A DNA stretch of 64,000 nt, taken from positions 16,066-80,065 of the forward strand of contig JAADGI010000016.1 of assembly GCA_013152415.1 (NCBI GenBank). Direction: 5' to 3'. A model generated the notes under the pieces. That model ran no database searches. It had not been told where the DNA came from and worked only from the letters and a program-made list of their open reading frames with translations. The DNA is from Gammaproteobacteria bacterium (GTDB lineage Bacteria; Pseudomonadota; Gammaproteobacteria; HyVt-429). A program made the translations under genes and the position numbers. How positions within the stretch are numbered: the first letter of the stretch is position 1; the number at the start of each line of letters is the position of its first letter. Shown one piece after another: positions 28,477 through 36,631 of the stretch.

Positions 28477-28787
28477 TGGAAGCGAAGTTTGAAGAGGCTT
28501 TCTTGAAGGCGCTCAAAAAGCATGCCTCAATAAAGAAATTAGTCAAGAAAAAGGTTGACCTAATTCTAGAAAACCCTGTGGCTTTTGGCGAACCATTAAA
28601 AGCCAACTGGCAGGGTTTTTACTCATGCCCAGTGAAACGTAACTTTATTATCATCTACTTATACTGCGAGGCCTGTCGCAAAAAAGGTGACGATGCTGTG
28701 GTTCTATGTCACGATTGCACAGCAACCGAGAACAACACCGTTAAATTCGTACTGTTAGGGCCTCACGATAAGGCATACGGAATCTAG
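28476..28787 (+). CDS. RelE/ParE-superfamily toxin (YafQ-like)
   Basis: A 103-residue basic protein. FEEAFLKALKKH, KVDLILENPVAFGEPLK, NWQGFYSCPVKRNFIIIYLY and the end VLLGPHDKAY match RelE-type mRNA interferases or ParE-like toxins; the C-terminal LGPHDKAY is characteristic of one subgroup. It starts with GTG overlapping the antitoxin stop, so it depends on antitoxin translation. It appears intact. Confidence 0.75.
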   Translation: MEAKFEEAFLKALKKHASIKKLVKKKVDLILENPVAFGEPLKANWQGFYSCPVKRNFIIIYLYCEACRKKGDDAVVLCHDCTATENNTVKFVLLGPHDKAYGI

Positions 28788-28867
28788 ATCCCTTTGAATC
28801 GATTCACACCAAAATCAGTAATACCCCTAATCTTCTTCTGATCAAAAATGTGGGGCATCTCACCTGG

Positions 28868-29356
28868 CTAGCCCCTACTCACCGTCATCCTTATATTTAC
28901 CATACTGCCCTCCTGGGCTTTGCTGACCGAAACGGAAATGACTTCTATACCCGCCTTTCTTAGAGAGTCGATCCACCTCATCCATTGATCAAAATCTGTA
29001 TCTTGCAACCACACTTGATACTGATCTCGCTCGCCAGGCCGCATCTGTTTAATGGCATCACGCAACTTGCTTGCCGTAGCCGTACTCTCGATGACAGTCA
29101 ATACGGGCTTCCTGGATTTGTTGTTGGAACTCAAGCTTTTTTTCAGCAAGGGCTTAATCTGTGCCGCCATCATCTCCATGTTGGTCACAACCTGGCGTTG
29201 CACCGGAACCTGTTTGCGCAAATGCTTTAGGGTATCTTGCCACGGCGCCCAAATATTGGCATAAAACAAAATGGCCACCACTGATAGCACACCCACCACT
29301 ATGTATATACGTTCACGGGCATCCAGATGACGCCAATATTGTTGGAGGGCACTCAT
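28868..29356 (-). CDS. gspM: Type II secretion system protein GspM
   Basis: A 162-residue inner-membrane platform protein. A short cytoplasmic N-terminus and one membrane segment (about residues 17-36) are followed by a periplasmic ferredoxin-like domain ending in SVSVSKAQEGSMVNIRMTVSR. ATG 29356 overlaps the gspL stop as ATGA. It is the last gene of the gspC-M operon; gspN is absent. Confidence 0.88.
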   Translation of the reverse strand: MSALQQYWRHLDARERIYIVVGVLSVVAILFYANIWAPWQDTLKHLRKQVPVQRQVVTNMEMMAAQIKPLLKKSLSSNNKSRKPVLTVIESTATASKLRDAIKQMRPGERDQYQVWLQDTDFDQWMRWIDSLRKAGIEVISVSVSKAQEGSMVNIRMTVSRG

Positions 29357-30540
29357 CCTGCTACCCGCTGTATACGGAACCGTGCCACCACTTGTTTCTC
29401 CAAGGCACTCGATGACTGCAATTCAACCCGCACACCTTTTTGATTCTGAAATCGTTTTTTAAGCCTATCCAGACCTGCAAAGTCCTTTAAGGTACAGCGA
29501 ATTACCAGGGTGTTATTTTTATAAATGACCTCTTCGAGTTTTGCACCTGTGGCTGGAAGGACCTTGGCTACATTCGCCATCAGCCACTGAAAGTTGCCAC
29601 TTGCGTTATACCCTGTTTTAAGTTCCTCATATCGCTGTTGCATTTGCTGCTGTGGCTTGACGATCCGCCTTGCCTTTGGAAAGCTTGTTCGATAGATCGA
29701 CTCTACCCGTGCCTGCAACTGCCCATATTCCGAATGCAATCGAAAATATTCATAGCCATCTGTTATTAAGTTAATGAGTAGCGCTAACAGTAACACTATT
29801 GCTGCTGGCCACATTCGTCTCCAGTTATGAGCCGGGTGGCTTGAGGAAAAATCAACCTGCAATAAATGTGGTGAATCAAATTTACCGCCATGACTCAACC
29901 AAGCAGGAAAGTATTCACCAACCGGCCACTGACTGACTCGTGTTGCACCCAGATGAATTAAGGTTTCAGCTAACGCCTCGCTGTCAACCGCAATGGCGGG
30001 GTCGGCGTGTTCAAGTCCTTGCCACCACATCTCCAAACTGTCCTCGTCAATCACCAATCCGAGGTGATCACGTCCACCAATAATAATCCGCCCACTCGCA
30101 TCCTTTACCATGACATAGTGGCATTGGGGGTGACTTGGCAACAACTGATAATCCATCACCAACCCATCCACCGCATGACCGGCTTCATCCAGGGTATCGA
30201 GCCAGCCGGTCATTAACGATCGACTCACTATGGCCACCGTTGCCGACTCCCCTGCCTGCCACTCGAGCAAGGCAAAGTGCAAATCTTCTACATCATCACT
30301 TAGACTTTCTTCCAGTACATAGGGTACCGCTGCCAAGGCCTTGGCACGTTGGCGTGCAGGTACCGGGACCTTGCGAACAACCACAGACTCACCTGGAACC
30401 ACACCATACACGGGGCCTGAACCAGATTCGGGGACAGGGACTGCCGCCAGCGTGGGGGCCAGACCTTCCTCAACCAAACCCCCATTTCGATCGGTTTGTG
30501 CCCACCGGTAGGGGCTGTTTATAGCAAAGAAAAAACTCAT
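29353..30540 (-). CDS. gspL: Type II secretion system protein GspL
   Basis: A 395-residue platform protein linking the GspE ATPase to the membrane. The N-terminal cytoplasmic part is actin-like (PGESVVVRKVPVPARQRAKA, YVLEESLSDDVEDLHFA). One membrane segment lies near residues 240-260, and the periplasmic C-terminus is ferredoxin-like. It overlaps gspK and gspM by four bases each. Confidence 0.9.
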   Translation of the reverse strand: MSFFFAINSPYRWAQTDRNGGLVEEGLAPTLAAVPVPESGSGPVYGVVPGESVVVRKVPVPARQRAKALAAVPYVLEESLSDDVEDLHFALLEWQAGESATVAIVSRSLMTGWLDTLDEAGHAVDGLVMDYQLLPSHPQCHYVMVKDASGRIIIGGRDHLGLVIDEDSLEMWWQGLEHADPAIAVDSEALAETLIHLGATRVSQWPVGEYFPAWLSHGGKFDSPHLLQVDFSSSHPAHNWRRMWPAAIVLLLALLINLITDGYEYFRLHSEYGQLQARVESIYRTSFPKARRIVKPQQQMQQRYEELKTGYNASGNFQWLMANVAKVLPATGAKLEEVIYKNNTLVIRCTLKDFAGLDRLKKRFQNQKGVRVELQSSSALEKQVVARFRIQRVAG

Positions 30541-31469
30541 AGCGTGGCGCGCAACCTTTGTAATAGGCTGACCTCTGCGGTTCCACCCTCCCCCCCTCTG
30601 ATAAACAAACTCTTTAAGGTCATATTGGCACGTCCAAAGCTGGCCCTGCTCACCACCATAAAATAATTGCTCGCTACGGTCACCAACTTTTTAGCCACAT
30701 CCCCATGGCCTGCCATGCCCTGTTGCTGTAAAAAAATATCCACTGAGCCATAGCCTTCCTGGCCACGCCCCTCAATAAGGGTCTCGGCAGTGGCTTCGTC
30801 CAGCGTAATCTTGCCCACCGCACGCAGAACCTCCAGGCTACAGGTGTTGATATTGATCAGCACATTTCTACTGGGAAGTGTACTGATGTGAGGTGCCAAA
30901 ATTTTCACCGTCTTACGATCAAAACCTTCTATGCGCAACAATTCAGATTGATCGGAAAGTAAAGTATTAGCACTTCGGTAGGCCGGCGTCTTATCCAAAT
31001 ATTCATTGTCCTCTGCACCGCTGACTCCGGTCGTGGTCTGGTCGGCATCAATCCAGTCCACCACGGCGTCGGCAAGACTGGCATCCAACTCCAAGACCTG
31101 TAATAAGCGCACAAACACACCATACCAAACACTCGTTTTCCCATCCTGCAGGTTATTCAGATTAAATCGTCCTTGCTGGTCGACCGCAACTGTCAAAAGC
31201 TGAGCCCCTTCGACTTTTACCGGGCTACCGAGCTTATTCCAACTCTCCAGCAAGTGATCGGTCTTTGATTCACGTAGGTCCCGCTGCAGTATTTTGCGCC
31301 CCCAACCCTCACTTGAGAGCAGCAATTGAAAGGCCTGCTGAGTATCGCGAATGTTGCCAAAGCGCCGCATGGCCAAATGTTCATCTCCCACCAGATAGGC
31401 GGATAAGGTCACCAATAAGGTCAAGATAAATAGCACCGTAATGAGTGCCACACCCCTCTGCCTAACCAT
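30537..31469 (-). CDS. gspK: Type II secretion minor pseudopilin GspK
   Basis: A 310-residue pseudopilus-tip protein. The prepilin leader QRG/VALITVLFIL has Thr instead of Glu at +5, as expected for GspK. The large helical insertion carries ADAVVDWIDADQTTTGVSGAEDNEY, the GspK hallmark. It overlaps gspJ by 8 bp and gspL by 4 bp. Confidence 0.93.
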   Translation of the reverse strand: MVRQRGVALITVLFILTLLVTLSAYLVGDEHLAMRRFGNIRDTQQAFQLLLSSEGWGRKILQRDLRESKTDHLLESWNKLGSPVKVEGAQLLTVAVDQQGRFNLNNLQDGKTSVWYGVFVRLLQVLELDASLADAVVDWIDADQTTTGVSGAEDNEYLDKTPAYRSANTLLSDQSELLRIEGFDRKTVKILAPHISTLPSRNVLININTCSLEVLRAVGKITLDEATAETLIEGRGQEGYGSVDIFLQQQGMAGHGDVAKKLVTVASNYFMVVSRASFGRANMTLKSLFIRGGEGGTAEVSLLQRLRATL

Positions 31470-32067
31470 TACCTACCTCGAGTAGCCAACGGTACTGGCG
31501 GCTGTTGCTGAGGGTCAATAGTGCCTCTACGGCACCGGGCCGACCCTCATTACCGGTCCATTCATAGGCGGACTGGACTTGCTTATTCCCATCGACTGTC
31601 AGAAACTTGAACTCAAGACCGGCCACACCTTCGAGGATAAGCCGCGAATAGCTCCTGCTATCCTGGGCCCGATCCAACACCGCCCATGTCACCCGATACA
31701 ACCGCCCCTGATCAAGACGCCACGCTACGCGCGTGAGCCGACTGGCCGTCGGCACCTGGAGATCGGGGCCACTTACAGTCAAGCGCACCAATTCTCCTGT
31801 TTCAGCGAAGGTCTGGGTCCCGGCCACCATCGCCGGTTCACGATCACCATACCCATCGCGCACAGAGCGATCCGCGCTATAGTGAAAATCCTGTGCCAAC
31901 ATCGCGAAGGTTTGCTGCAGGCCTTTGGTCTTTTCGCCGCGCTGGGTGAGGTACTCATAGGTGTCTAAAAATTGACCCAGACTGGCATAACTTACAGTGG
32001 CAATAACGGCAAAGATCGCTATAGCGATCACCATTTCGAGCAAAGTAAAACCTTTACAAGGCTTCAT
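31462..32067 (-). CDS. gspJ: Type II secretion minor pseudopilin GspJ
   Basis: A 201-residue pseudopilin: leader KPCKG/FTLLEMVIAIAIFAV with Glu at +5, then YEYLTQRGEKTKGLQQTFAM and a beta domain with VAWRLDQGRLYRVTWAVLD. It joins I and K at the pseudopilus tip. ATG 32067 overlaps the gspI stop as ATGA. Confidence 0.92.
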   Translation of the reverse strand: MKPCKGFTLLEMVIAIAIFAVIATVSYASLGQFLDTYEYLTQRGEKTKGLQQTFAMLAQDFHYSADRSVRDGYGDREPAMVAGTQTFAETGELVRLTVSGPDLQVPTASRLTRVAWRLDQGRLYRVTWAVLDRAQDSRSYSRLILEGVAGLEFKFLTVDGNKQVQSAYEWTGNEGRPGAVEALLTLSNSRQYRWLLEVGNG

Positions 32068-32429
32068 GGTTTGGTTAGAAACCCGAACAAAAATCCAGAC
32101 TGATCCTGGCGTGCCTCATCGGCATAGACATAGACATTCATACGCCTGATATCCGGGTCCGGTGTCGCTACCACGTCTTCGCGGTAATACCATGTCCTGC
32201 CACCTTGCTTGACCTCCCCCTGGTACCCCCCCAAACCCGGCCATGTGCGCATAAATCGATTCTCGGCAAGTCGGTTGCTTGCCACCCAGGTAGACAACAT
32301 TCGTGCCTCCAGGGCTGCGGTACGAGCAGTGAGCGCACCCAGTGCCTGGGTCGTGGCGGCTATACCCGTAGCCACGATGACCAGGGCCACCAACACTTCC
32401 AGTAGCGTAAACCCCCGATCAGCCCTCAC
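32064..32429 (-). CDS. gspI: Type II secretion minor pseudopilin GspI
   Basis: A 121-residue pseudopilin. Leader RADRG/FTLLEVLVALVIVATG, then TWVASNRLAE and a short beta domain. The start is taken as GTG 32429, giving a normal short leader and an 11-bp overlap with gspH; upstream frames have unusually long leaders inside gspH. It ends FLFGFLTKP. Confidence 0.88.
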   Translation of the reverse strand: MRADRGFTLLEVLVALVIVATGIAATTQALGALTARTAALEARMLSTWVASNRLAENRFMRTWPGLGGYQGEVKQGGRTWYYREDVVATPDPDIRRMNVYVYADEARQDQSGFLFGFLTKP

Positions 32430-32949
32430 CACGCATCTTCTCCTGGATTTTGATATTTTGGGCCGGATCGAGGGTGACATGGTAGGCCTTGTCTTCACCA
32501 TAGATAACAATAGTAAAGGGTGTGATCTGACCGCTAGCCTGTACCACTACGAGCTCACGCTCACCCACTCCTGCATCAATAGGGGTGTCATAGCTCATGC
32601 TCAATGGCTCAGGAATAACGCGTTGCCGCATCAATGAATCATCGGTGATGGGTTGCCAGCCCTCTGCCGCAACCAAAAACCGATAGGCACGTTCATCGCT
32701 TAGAATTTCCAGAGCGTAGGACTTCCCGCTAACAACAGATTCGTCGCGCAACTGATCTATGAGGCCCACCAAGCGGCGGGCTTCGAGTTGGGCCAAACGA
32801 TCCACGTCACGATTAAGGCTCACCACGGCAAAACTGGCTGTTATCGCGATCAGCAACACCACCACCAGAATTTCGAGTAAGGTGAATCCGGCGCTGCCTT
32901 TAATGCGTCTTTGCTTGCAAGACCCTGTAGTTTTGTAGATGGCTTTCAA
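32419..32949 (-). CDS. gspH: Type II secretion minor pseudopilin GspH
   Basis: About 176 residues with leader KQRRIKGSAG/FTLLEILVVVLLIAI, then RDVDRLAQLEARRLVGLIDQ and the beta domain. The start is uncertain: no ATG lies near the leader. TTG 32949 gives a 25-residue leader, while the frame stays open to 33072 through the end of the GxxExxY fragment. A good AGGAGG at about 32973 is not followed by a standard start. The repeat insertion upstream may have replaced the original start region. Confidence 0.8.
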   Translation of the reverse strand: MKAIYKTTGSCKQRRIKGSAGFTLLEILVVVLLIAITASFAVVSLNRDVDRLAQLEARRLVGLIDQLRDESVVSGKSYALEILSDERAYRFLVAAEGWQPITDDSLMRQRVIPEPLSMSYDTPIDAGVGERELVVVQASGQITPFTIVIYGEDKAYHVTLDPAQNIKIQEKMRGEG

Positions 32950-32992
32950 ATGTGCACTACTGGCGTTTAAGAATATGCCTCCTACGCAAAAT

Positions 32993-33178
32993 TTATGGCA
33001 CACAAAATAACGATTGCTCTCGCCAAGACGCCAAGTGCGCCAAGGAGTCATTGATCTTCCGCCGTAGTTCATAGGCTAAAATGATCTCGTAGACCATTTC
33101 CAGTAGCCCTGGGCCAGGGTCGCGATGAACCTGAACAGCACTACCAACAATCTGCTTAGCAAGCTCGTTTTCTATCAT
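32993..33178 (-). pseudogene. GxxExxY (PD-(D/E)XK family) protein fragment
   Basis: The frame MIENELAKQIVGSAVQVHRD, then GPGLLEMVYEIILAYELRRK, is the N-terminal third of the GxxExxY family (about 120 aa, PF13366 type). After about 43 residues it runs into the repeat arm at 33018-33031 and stops, so the nuclease core (the D and E-x-K) is missing. It sits between gspG and gspH and is bounded by inverted TCTCGC(C/A)AAGACGC arms. Probably non-functional. Confidence 0.7.
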
Positions 33179-33209
33179 TGCCCGCCTTTCCCTATGCGTC
33201 TTTGCGAGA
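33018..33209. mobile_element. Inverted-repeat element carrying the GxxExxY fragment
   Basis: Arms TCTCGCCAAGACGC (33018-33031) and the reverse complement of TCTCGCAAAGACGC (33196-33209) enclose about 190 bp that is mostly GxxExxY coding sequence. The same arm sequence forms the hairpins at 4277-4393 and 4550-4665. This suggests a family of related mobile or spreading elements, here interrupting the gsp operon. No target duplication was identified by eye. Confidence 0.5.
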
Positions 33210-33281
33210 TCATCATTGCATCAACCACTTGTTACTCTACCCAAATCGAATTTCATTAACAGACATTATTAATGATGTTGA

Positions 33282-33710
33282 TCAAACAGAATCCAGGTTC
33301 CAGTTACCCACGTCTTTGGCTGAATCTACACCACCGATCTGGCCATCGCTACCATTGGACCACAAATCAAATTCCATCTTCTCTCCGGGAGAAAGATACT
33401 GATAGTCATTGCCCCAGGGATCCTTAGGCAGTCGCTCAATATATCCTCCCTTTTTCCAATTCCTGGCTTCGGGATCACCTTCGGGTTTTTTGACCAAAGA
33501 CTCGAGCCCCTGATCGGTGGAGGGGTAATTAAAATTATCCAGCTTATAGAGCTTGAGGGCCCCCGACAGAGACGAAATATCGGTCTTGGCCTTCGTCACC
33601 ATGGCCTCTTCCTGGCGCCCAATGACCCGTGGCAATACCAGTGTTGCCAACATGCCGAGAATAACCACGACCACCATAATTTCTATTAACGTAAAACCAC
33701 GTTGTTTCAT
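33282..33710 (-). CDS. gspG: Type II secretion major pseudopilin GspG
   Basis: A 142-residue major pseudopilin. Leader MKQRG/FTLIEIMVVVVILGML with Glu at +5; the C-terminal domain has TDQGLESLVKKPEG, YIERLPKDPWGNDYQYLSPG and DLWSNGSDGQIGG, including the calcium-site region. ATG 33710 is chosen with GAGG six bases upstream, rather than the GTG at 33722 that overlaps gspF. Confidence 0.96.
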   Translation of the reverse strand: MKQRGFTLIEIMVVVVILGMLATLVLPRVIGRQEEAMVTKAKTDISSLSGALKLYKLDNFNYPSTDQGLESLVKKPEGDPEARNWKKGGYIERLPKDPWGNDYQYLSPGEKMEFDLWSNGSDGQIGGVDSAKDVGNWNLDSV

Positions 33711-33718
33711 CTGCAACC

Positions 33719-34933
33719 TCACTGCACCAGTTGATTTATGTCAAATATTGGCAGCAATATGGCCAACACAATGAGCATGACTATACCACCCATCACCAGA
33801 ATCATCACCGGCTCAAAGATCCCCACCATGACCGCGATACGGGCCTCAAGTTCACGTTCCTGTGTGGACGCGGCTTTATCCAGCATCTCCCCCAGTTTGC
33901 CACTGGCCTCACCACTGGAGACCATTTGCACCAGTATGGGGGGATAGAGTTTGCTGCGACCCAGGGCCTTGCCCAAGCTAACACCTTCTCTGACTTCGTC
34001 TGTGGCAGTAGCCATGGCACGCCTTAACACCCTGTTGGTGATCACATCCCGACTGGCTTTCATGGCGGTAAGCAAAGGTACGCCACTGCCCACCATGATC
34101 GCCAATGTACGTGCCATCCTGGCGGTGTTAAGCCCTCTGGACAGACGTCTGATACCGGGAATCCGTAACAATAAACCGTGAAATTGGTACTGGGGCTTGG
34201 GCAGGCGTAGAAAAAAAGTAGTCGCCACCCCCACAGCGATGAGTATGACTAAGGTGACAAGACCATACTGCTGCAAATAATCCGTCATTGCAATAAACAC
34301 CTGAGTAATGACAGGGAGGTCTTGCCCGGTATCCTGAAAAACCTTAACAACCTTGGGTACAACGTATATAAACAAGAACATCACAATCGAAAATGCCATC
34401 ACCATAAGAATGACGGGATAGATCAGCGCCACCCCTACGCGTTGACTCAATGCCTGTCGAGCCTCGGTAAAGTCGGCAAGTCTTTCCAGAACGACGGCCA
34501 ACTTACCTGACGCTTCACCTGCCAATACAGATGCCCGGTAAATTCCAGGAAAGGCATCGGGAAAGGCACCTATTGCTTCAGTAAGTGAAGTTCCCTCCAT
34601 CACCATAGCCCGGATTCGGGTCAATATTTTTTTTACCTTCTCACTTTCAGACTGGGCAATCAGGGCTCGCAAGGTCTCCTCTACGGTCAAATCAGACCCG
34701 ATGAGTGTGGCAAATTGACGGGTAATGATGGTGAGGTCGGCCACACTCAGACGGATACGACCGATCCGTGACCCACCTTCCTTCCTGGATTTTCCTTCCG
34801 CCGTATCGACACGGGTAGGTGTCAACCCTTGCTCCCGAAGTTGCTGGCGCACTTGTCTGGCACTGTCAGCAGTGGCCACGCCTTTTTGCGTTCGACCGCG
34901 CTCATCTAGCGCTTCGTATTCAAACGCTGCCAT
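33719..34933 (-). CDS. gspF: Type II secretion inner-membrane protein GspF
   Basis: A 404-residue polytopic platform protein with two repeated GspF domains (about 70-190 and 270-395) and three membrane segments. MAAFEYEALDERGRTQKG, IYRASVLAGEASGKL and the repeat MVSSGEASGKLGEML are family hallmarks. It starts at ATG 34933, 13 bp after gspE. Confidence 0.96.
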   Translation of the reverse strand: MAAFEYEALDERGRTQKGVATADSARQVRQQLREQGLTPTRVDTAEGKSRKEGGSRIGRIRLSVADLTIITRQFATLIGSDLTVEETLRALIAQSESEKVKKILTRIRAMVMEGTSLTEAIGAFPDAFPGIYRASVLAGEASGKLAVVLERLADFTEARQALSQRVGVALIYPVILMVMAFSIVMFLFIYVVPKVVKVFQDTGQDLPVITQVFIAMTDYLQQYGLVTLVILIAVGVATTFFLRLPKPQYQFHGLLLRIPGIRRLSRGLNTARMARTLAIMVGSGVPLLTAMKASRDVITNRVLRRAMATATDEVREGVSLGKALGRSKLYPPILVQMVSSGEASGKLGEMLDKAASTQERELEARIAVMVGIFEPVMILVMGGIVMLIVLAILLPIFDINQLVQ

Positions 34934-34946
34934 ATACTACCTCTGT

Positions 34947-36479
34947 TTACTCGTCACGGGTCACGCGGACCACTTCATCAAGACTGGTAACACCTTCGCG
35001 CACTCTCTCAAAACCATTGCGCTGAAGACTGGGAGTCGAACGACGCACAGTGGCCAACATATCGGCTTCGGCTTTACGGTCATGGATCATATTGCGTAGA
35101 TCGTTATCTACCGTAATCAATTCAAATATCCCGCTACGTCCTCGATAGCCGCTGAACCCACATTTTTCGCAACCTACCGGACTGTAGATCACACTACGAT
35201 CCACTTCCTCAATGCCCAGCAGCGCACTATCTGACGCAGACAAGACTGCCGGGGCCTTGCAGTTTTCGCACAAACGCCTTACCAAACGTTGGGCCAATAT
35301 CCCCACCAGGGTGGATGAAATCAAAAATGGCTCGACACCCATATCAATAAGCCGGGTGATCGCACCAATAGCGGTATTGGTGTGCAAGGTCGACAATACC
35401 AGGTGGCCGGTGAGGCTGGCCTGTACCGCTATCTCGGCAGTCTCATAGTCTCGTATCTCTCCTACCATCACCACATCTGGATCTTGGCGAAGAATAGAAC
35501 GCAGGCCATAGGCAAAGGTCAGATCAATCTTGGCATTGACCTGCATTTGACCAATACCGTCCATGTCGTATTCGACCGGGTCCTCTACCGTCATGATATT
35601 GAGCTTGTCGCTGTCCAGTCGGCCCAGCCCGGCATACAAAGTAGTGCTCTTACCGGACCCGGTAGGCCCGGTGACCAAGACAATCCCATGGGGACTGTGT
35701 ATCTGATGATCAAAGACCTCCCCCATCAGGGCGGTCATACCCAGATCGGTGATGTCCATGTGTGCACTTTGTTTGTCGAGTACTCGCAGCACCACCCGCT
35801 CACCATGGCGGGTCGGTAGACAAGATACCCGCACATCAACGGGATGATCCCCTATGCGTAATGAAATGCGCCCATCCTGGGGTAACCTTTTTTCTGCAAT
35901 ATCGAGCTCCGCCATAATCTTCAACCGCGACACAATCGCGGCATGCAGCGCCCGCTGGGGTTCCACAATATCCCTAAGTACGCCATCAACCCGGAATCGA
36001 ACCACCGATCTTTGCTCAAATATTTCAAAATGGATATCAGAGACATCTTCGCGGATAGCCTGAGTCAACAGGGCATTAACCAACTTGATAATAGGCGCAT
36101 CATCTGAGGCCTCAAGCAGGTCCGGTGTATCGGGAAGTTCGTGGGCAAGACGCTCCAGATCAATATCGTCTTCCAGCTCACCGGCGATTTTCGTTGCCGT
36201 AGACTGACTGCCGTCATAGGTTGCCCGTAATAAGCCATCAAATCGATTCTTATCTACAGTCTCAAATTTAAGTTGGCGCCCCACCTTGCGGCGCAGCTCC
36301 GAAACTAACTCAAGTGTCGGTCTCTCTGTGCATAAAACATAGATCAGATTATCCTCTGTACGTGAAAGTAGAACGTTGTATCGTTTGGCAAAGTGGTAAG
36401 GGATTTGTGCCGCCGACCAAGCCATATCCCGCACTACAGTCGCGTCACCGTCAGAATTTATTGCCGGTTGAGAATTCAT
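34947..36479 (-). CDS. gspE: Type II secretion ATPase GspE
   Basis: A 510-residue cytoplasmic hexameric ATPase that drives pseudopilus assembly. It has Walker A GPTGSGKSTTLYAGL, an Asp-box TVEDPVEY, Walker B GEIRDYETAEIAVQASLTGH, and the zinc site C..C near LCENCKAPA and VGCEKCGFSGYRGRSGIFE. The N-terminal domain binds GspL. The gspD stop-to-gspE gap is on its 5' side and holds a repeat. Confidence 0.96.
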   Translation of the reverse strand: MNSQPAINSDGDATVVRDMAWSAAQIPYHFAKRYNVLLSRTEDNLIYVLCTERPTLELVSELRRKVGRQLKFETVDKNRFDGLLRATYDGSQSTATKIAGELEDDIDLERLAHELPDTPDLLEASDDAPIIKLVNALLTQAIREDVSDIHFEIFEQRSVVRFRVDGVLRDIVEPQRALHAAIVSRLKIMAELDIAEKRLPQDGRISLRIGDHPVDVRVSCLPTRHGERVVLRVLDKQSAHMDITDLGMTALMGEVFDHQIHSPHGIVLVTGPTGSGKSTTLYAGLGRLDSDKLNIMTVEDPVEYDMDGIGQMQVNAKIDLTFAYGLRSILRQDPDVVMVGEIRDYETAEIAVQASLTGHLVLSTLHTNTAIGAITRLIDMGVEPFLISSTLVGILAQRLVRRLCENCKAPAVLSASDSALLGIEEVDRSVIYSPVGCEKCGFSGYRGRSGIFELITVDNDLRNMIHDRKAEADMLATVRRSTPSLQRNGFERVREGVTSLDEVVRVTRDE

Positions 36480-36566
36480 CTTTTCACTGACAGTCTATTC
36501 ACCATAGGTTAAGAGCACCTAGATGTTGAGTGCTCTTCAGGAATATTGCGGGTAACTCTGAAACCT

Positions 36567-36617
36567 AAGCCCTTCTCCCGGAGGGAGAAGGGACCCAATC
36601 TTAGAAGCGCCCTTAAT
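36567..36617. repeat. Palindromic repeat upstream of gspE (degenerate MITE-like)
   Basis: A CCTTCTCCCGGAGGGAGAAGG palindrome core (near 36570-36592) followed by AGAAGCGCCCTTAATT (about 36603-36618), which resembles the right end of the MITE-like elements at 42745-42841 and 55680-55791. The left end is not clear. It occupies the gspD-gspE gap (36480-36631). Confidence 0.5.
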
Positions 36618-36631
36618 TCAATCATTGAGAT

